A DNA stretch of 7,325 bases from an uncultured Holophagaceae bacterium (GTDB taxonomy: Bacteria; Acidobacteriota; Holophagae; Holophagales; Holophagaceae), in NCBI GenBank assembly GCA_903876615.1, contig CAIRAS010000420.1:1-7325 (forward strand). The letters are read 5' to 3'. The notes under the pieces were generated by a model, which was not told the origin of the DNA, made no database searches, and worked only from the letters and a program-made list of their open reading frames with translations. The translations under genes were made by a program, and so were the position numbers. Below are positions 6,167 to 7,325 of the stretch, in pieces (the first letter of the stretch is position 1; every line of letters starts with the position of its first letter).

Positions 6167-7219
6167 TCAGTAGCTGAACGGGAAGAGCTTCCAGTAGGTC
6201 TTGATCATTCGCCAGCGGTGGGCGAGGCCGTCCGGCTCGAAGATCAGGAAGAGGATGACGATGATGCCGAACACGCCATCCTTGAAGCTCATGATCAGGA
6301 AGCCGATCTTGGGGAAGATGTCCGCGAGCGCGCCGGTCCCGACGGTCAGCACCTGCGGGAGGAGCGTCATGAAGATGGCGCCGAAGATGGAACCCAGGAC
6401 GCTGCCCAGGCCGCCGATGATGATCATGGCGAGGTAGTTGATGGACTCCGCGATGGTGAAGTGCTCGGCGGAGATGTAGCCGGTGTACATGCCCCAGAGG
6501 CTGCCCGCGATGCCCGCGTAGAAGGCGCTCACCGCGAAGGAGAGCAGTCGGTACTTGAACAGGTTCACGCCCATGATCTCGGCGGAGAGGTGGTGGTCGC
6601 GGACCGCGATGAAGGCCCGGCCGCTCCGGGAGCGGAGCAGGTTCGTGGTGAAGATGACGGCCGCGATGGCCACGGTGATGGTCAGGTAGTACTTGGAGCG
6701 GTCCCCGTCGAAGGCGAAGGTGCCGAACTCCGGGGGCGGCGAGGGAATGCCGTTGCTGCCGCCGGTGACCGCGTCCAGGTGCATGAAGACGTACTGGAGG
6801 ATGAACTGCGCGGCCAGGGTGGCGATCGCAAGGTAGAGTCCCTTGAGGCGGGCGCTGGGCAGGCCGAAGATCATGCCCACGGCCGCCGCGGTGAGGCCGG
6901 CCATGGGCATGGCGAGCCAGAACGGCATGTGGATGACCCGCATGAAGTAGGAGCAGGCGAAGGCGCCCACCCCCATGAAGGCGCCCTGGCCCAGGGAGAT
7001 CTGGCCGGTGAAGCCCGTGACCACATTGATCCCGAGGGCGCCGATCACCGCGATGGCGATGGTCGTCATGGTGCTGGTGACATAGTTGGACGTGATCAGC
7101 GGCGAGAGGTAGAGGAGGACGACGAAGGCGCCTACGGCGATCCGGATGAACCGGGTCCGGAGGACCAGCATGTCGTCCTTGTAGGTCTGCCGGAAGTCTC
7201 CACAGTGGGCTACGCTCAT
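6167..7219 (-). CDS. livM: Branched-chain amino acid-type ABC transporter permease LivM
   Basis: Inner-membrane permease that pairs with LivH to form the translocation channel. The 350 residues contain about eight or nine hydrophobic segments, roughly 25-43, 50-68, 76-95, 99-120, 126-147, 178-196, 226-246, 262-290 and 306-328. Family landmarks are GFTGQISLGQGAFMGVGAF (69-87), GLPSARLKGLYLAIATLA (119-136), the ATPase-contacting loop SRSGRAFIAVRDHHLSAEIM (197-216), and GGLGSVLGSIFGA (269-281). I keep the ATG at 7219 rather than M17, because the CGDFRQTYKDDMLVLRT stretch resembles the N-terminus of related LivM proteins (from memory). An in-frame TGA lies just upstream, so this is the longest possible start. 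Its own ribosome-binding site is poor (GGAT at 7226-7229). The livH stop is 34 bases upstream; livJ follows after 70 bases. Confidence 0.95.
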   Translation of the reverse strand: MSVAHCGDFRQTYKDDMLVLRTRFIRIAVGAFVVLLYLSPLITSNYVTSTMTTIAIAVIGALGINVVTGFTGQISLGQGAFMGVGAFACSYFMRVIHMPFWLAMPMAGLTAAAVGMIFGLPSARLKGLYLAIATLAAQFILQYVFMHLDAVTGGSNGIPSPPPEFGTFAFDGDRSKYYLTITVAIAAVIFTTNLLRSRSGRAFIAVRDHHLSAEIMGVNLFKYRLLSFAVSAFYAGIAGSLWGMYTGYISAEHFTIAESINYLAMIIIGGLGSVLGSIFGAIFMTLLPQVLTVGTGALADIFPKIGFLIMSFKDGVFGIIVILFLIFEPDGLAHRWRMIKTYWKLFPFSY

Positions 7220-7253
7220 GGCTCGATCCGATCAGTCATTGGAGTCTCGGTCC

Positions 7254-7325
7254 TCATATCCGCTCGATCTCCTTCTTGCCGAAGAGGCCGTAGGGCTTGA
7301 TCATCAGGATGATGACGAGGAAGAC
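7254..7325 (-). CDS. livH: LivH permease, C-terminal fragment (cut by window edge)
   Basis: The last 23 codons of an open frame enter from the window edge and end at TGA (7254-7256). The translation runs VFLVIILMIKPYGLFGKKE, then IERI. A hydrophobic helix followed by (K/R)PYGLFGK and a basic end is the characteristic LivH C-terminus, and its position directly before livM matches the usual livH-livM order. LivH is the second membrane subunit of the importer. The rest lies beyond the window, so length and start cannot be judged. Confidence 0.88.
   Translation of the reverse strand, partial: VFLVIILMIKPYGLFGKKEIERI

Noticed and set aside
7171..7219. Internal livM start at M17 (7171)
   Set aside because: The first 16 residues resemble the conserved N-terminus of related LivM proteins, and M17 has no better ribosome-binding site.
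6218..7300. 360-codon plus-strand open frame opposite livM, very rich in Asp/Glu/Gly/His
   Set aside because: It is the complement of a membrane protein gene; the acidic, repetitive-looking translation is a by-product of antisense hydrophobic codons, not a real protein.

Overview
The window is a compact, GC-rich bacterial chromosome segment in which every gene I can support lies on the minus strand, so transcription runs from position 7325 towards 1. Reading in that direction, it holds the last codons of livH, then livM, livJ, livF, a PaaK-family acyl-CoA ligase, a gamma-class carbonic anhydrase-like protein, a PseG-like nucleotide-sugar hydrolase, and the ribosomal pair rplM-rpsI. There are no tRNAs, rRNAs, CRISPR arrays, insertion sequences or phage genes. 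The large plus-strand open frames are antisense shadows produced by high GC.

Layout. From 7325 to about 2138 is a probable operon with gaps of 20 to 95 bases. It encodes both permeases, the periplasmic binding protein and one ATPase of a branched-chain amino acid-type (HAAT/Liv) ABC importer, followed by an AMP-forming ligase and a hexapeptide-repeat metalloprotein. livG is not in the window and may lie upstream. Linking the importer to a ligase suggests uptake of a carboxylic acid (aromatic, branched-chain or similar) and its activation to a CoA thioester; this is inferred from context only. The livJ-livF spacer holds two stem-loops, one with a perfect 13-bp stem, which probably help produce more binding protein than ATPase. 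After an 85-base, partly AT-rich gap comes a lone pseG-like gene. The rplM-rpsI operon follows, with a recognisable promoter and a structured leader.

Organism. The binding protein has a Sec signal peptide with no lipobox cysteine, which indicates a diderm (Gram-negative) cell. The Liv importer plus PaaK-like ligase arrangement and the ribosomal protein sequences suggest Acidobacteriota (Holophaga/Geothrix type) or a deltaproteobacterial lineage. This is an impression from memory and the taxonomic confidence is low.

Novelty. Nothing here is clearly an undescribed system. The points most worth checking are the ligase's atypical phosphate-binding loop, the importer-ligase-carbonic anhydrase grouping, the basic tail on LivF, the isolated pseG-like gene, and several intergenic RNA structures.
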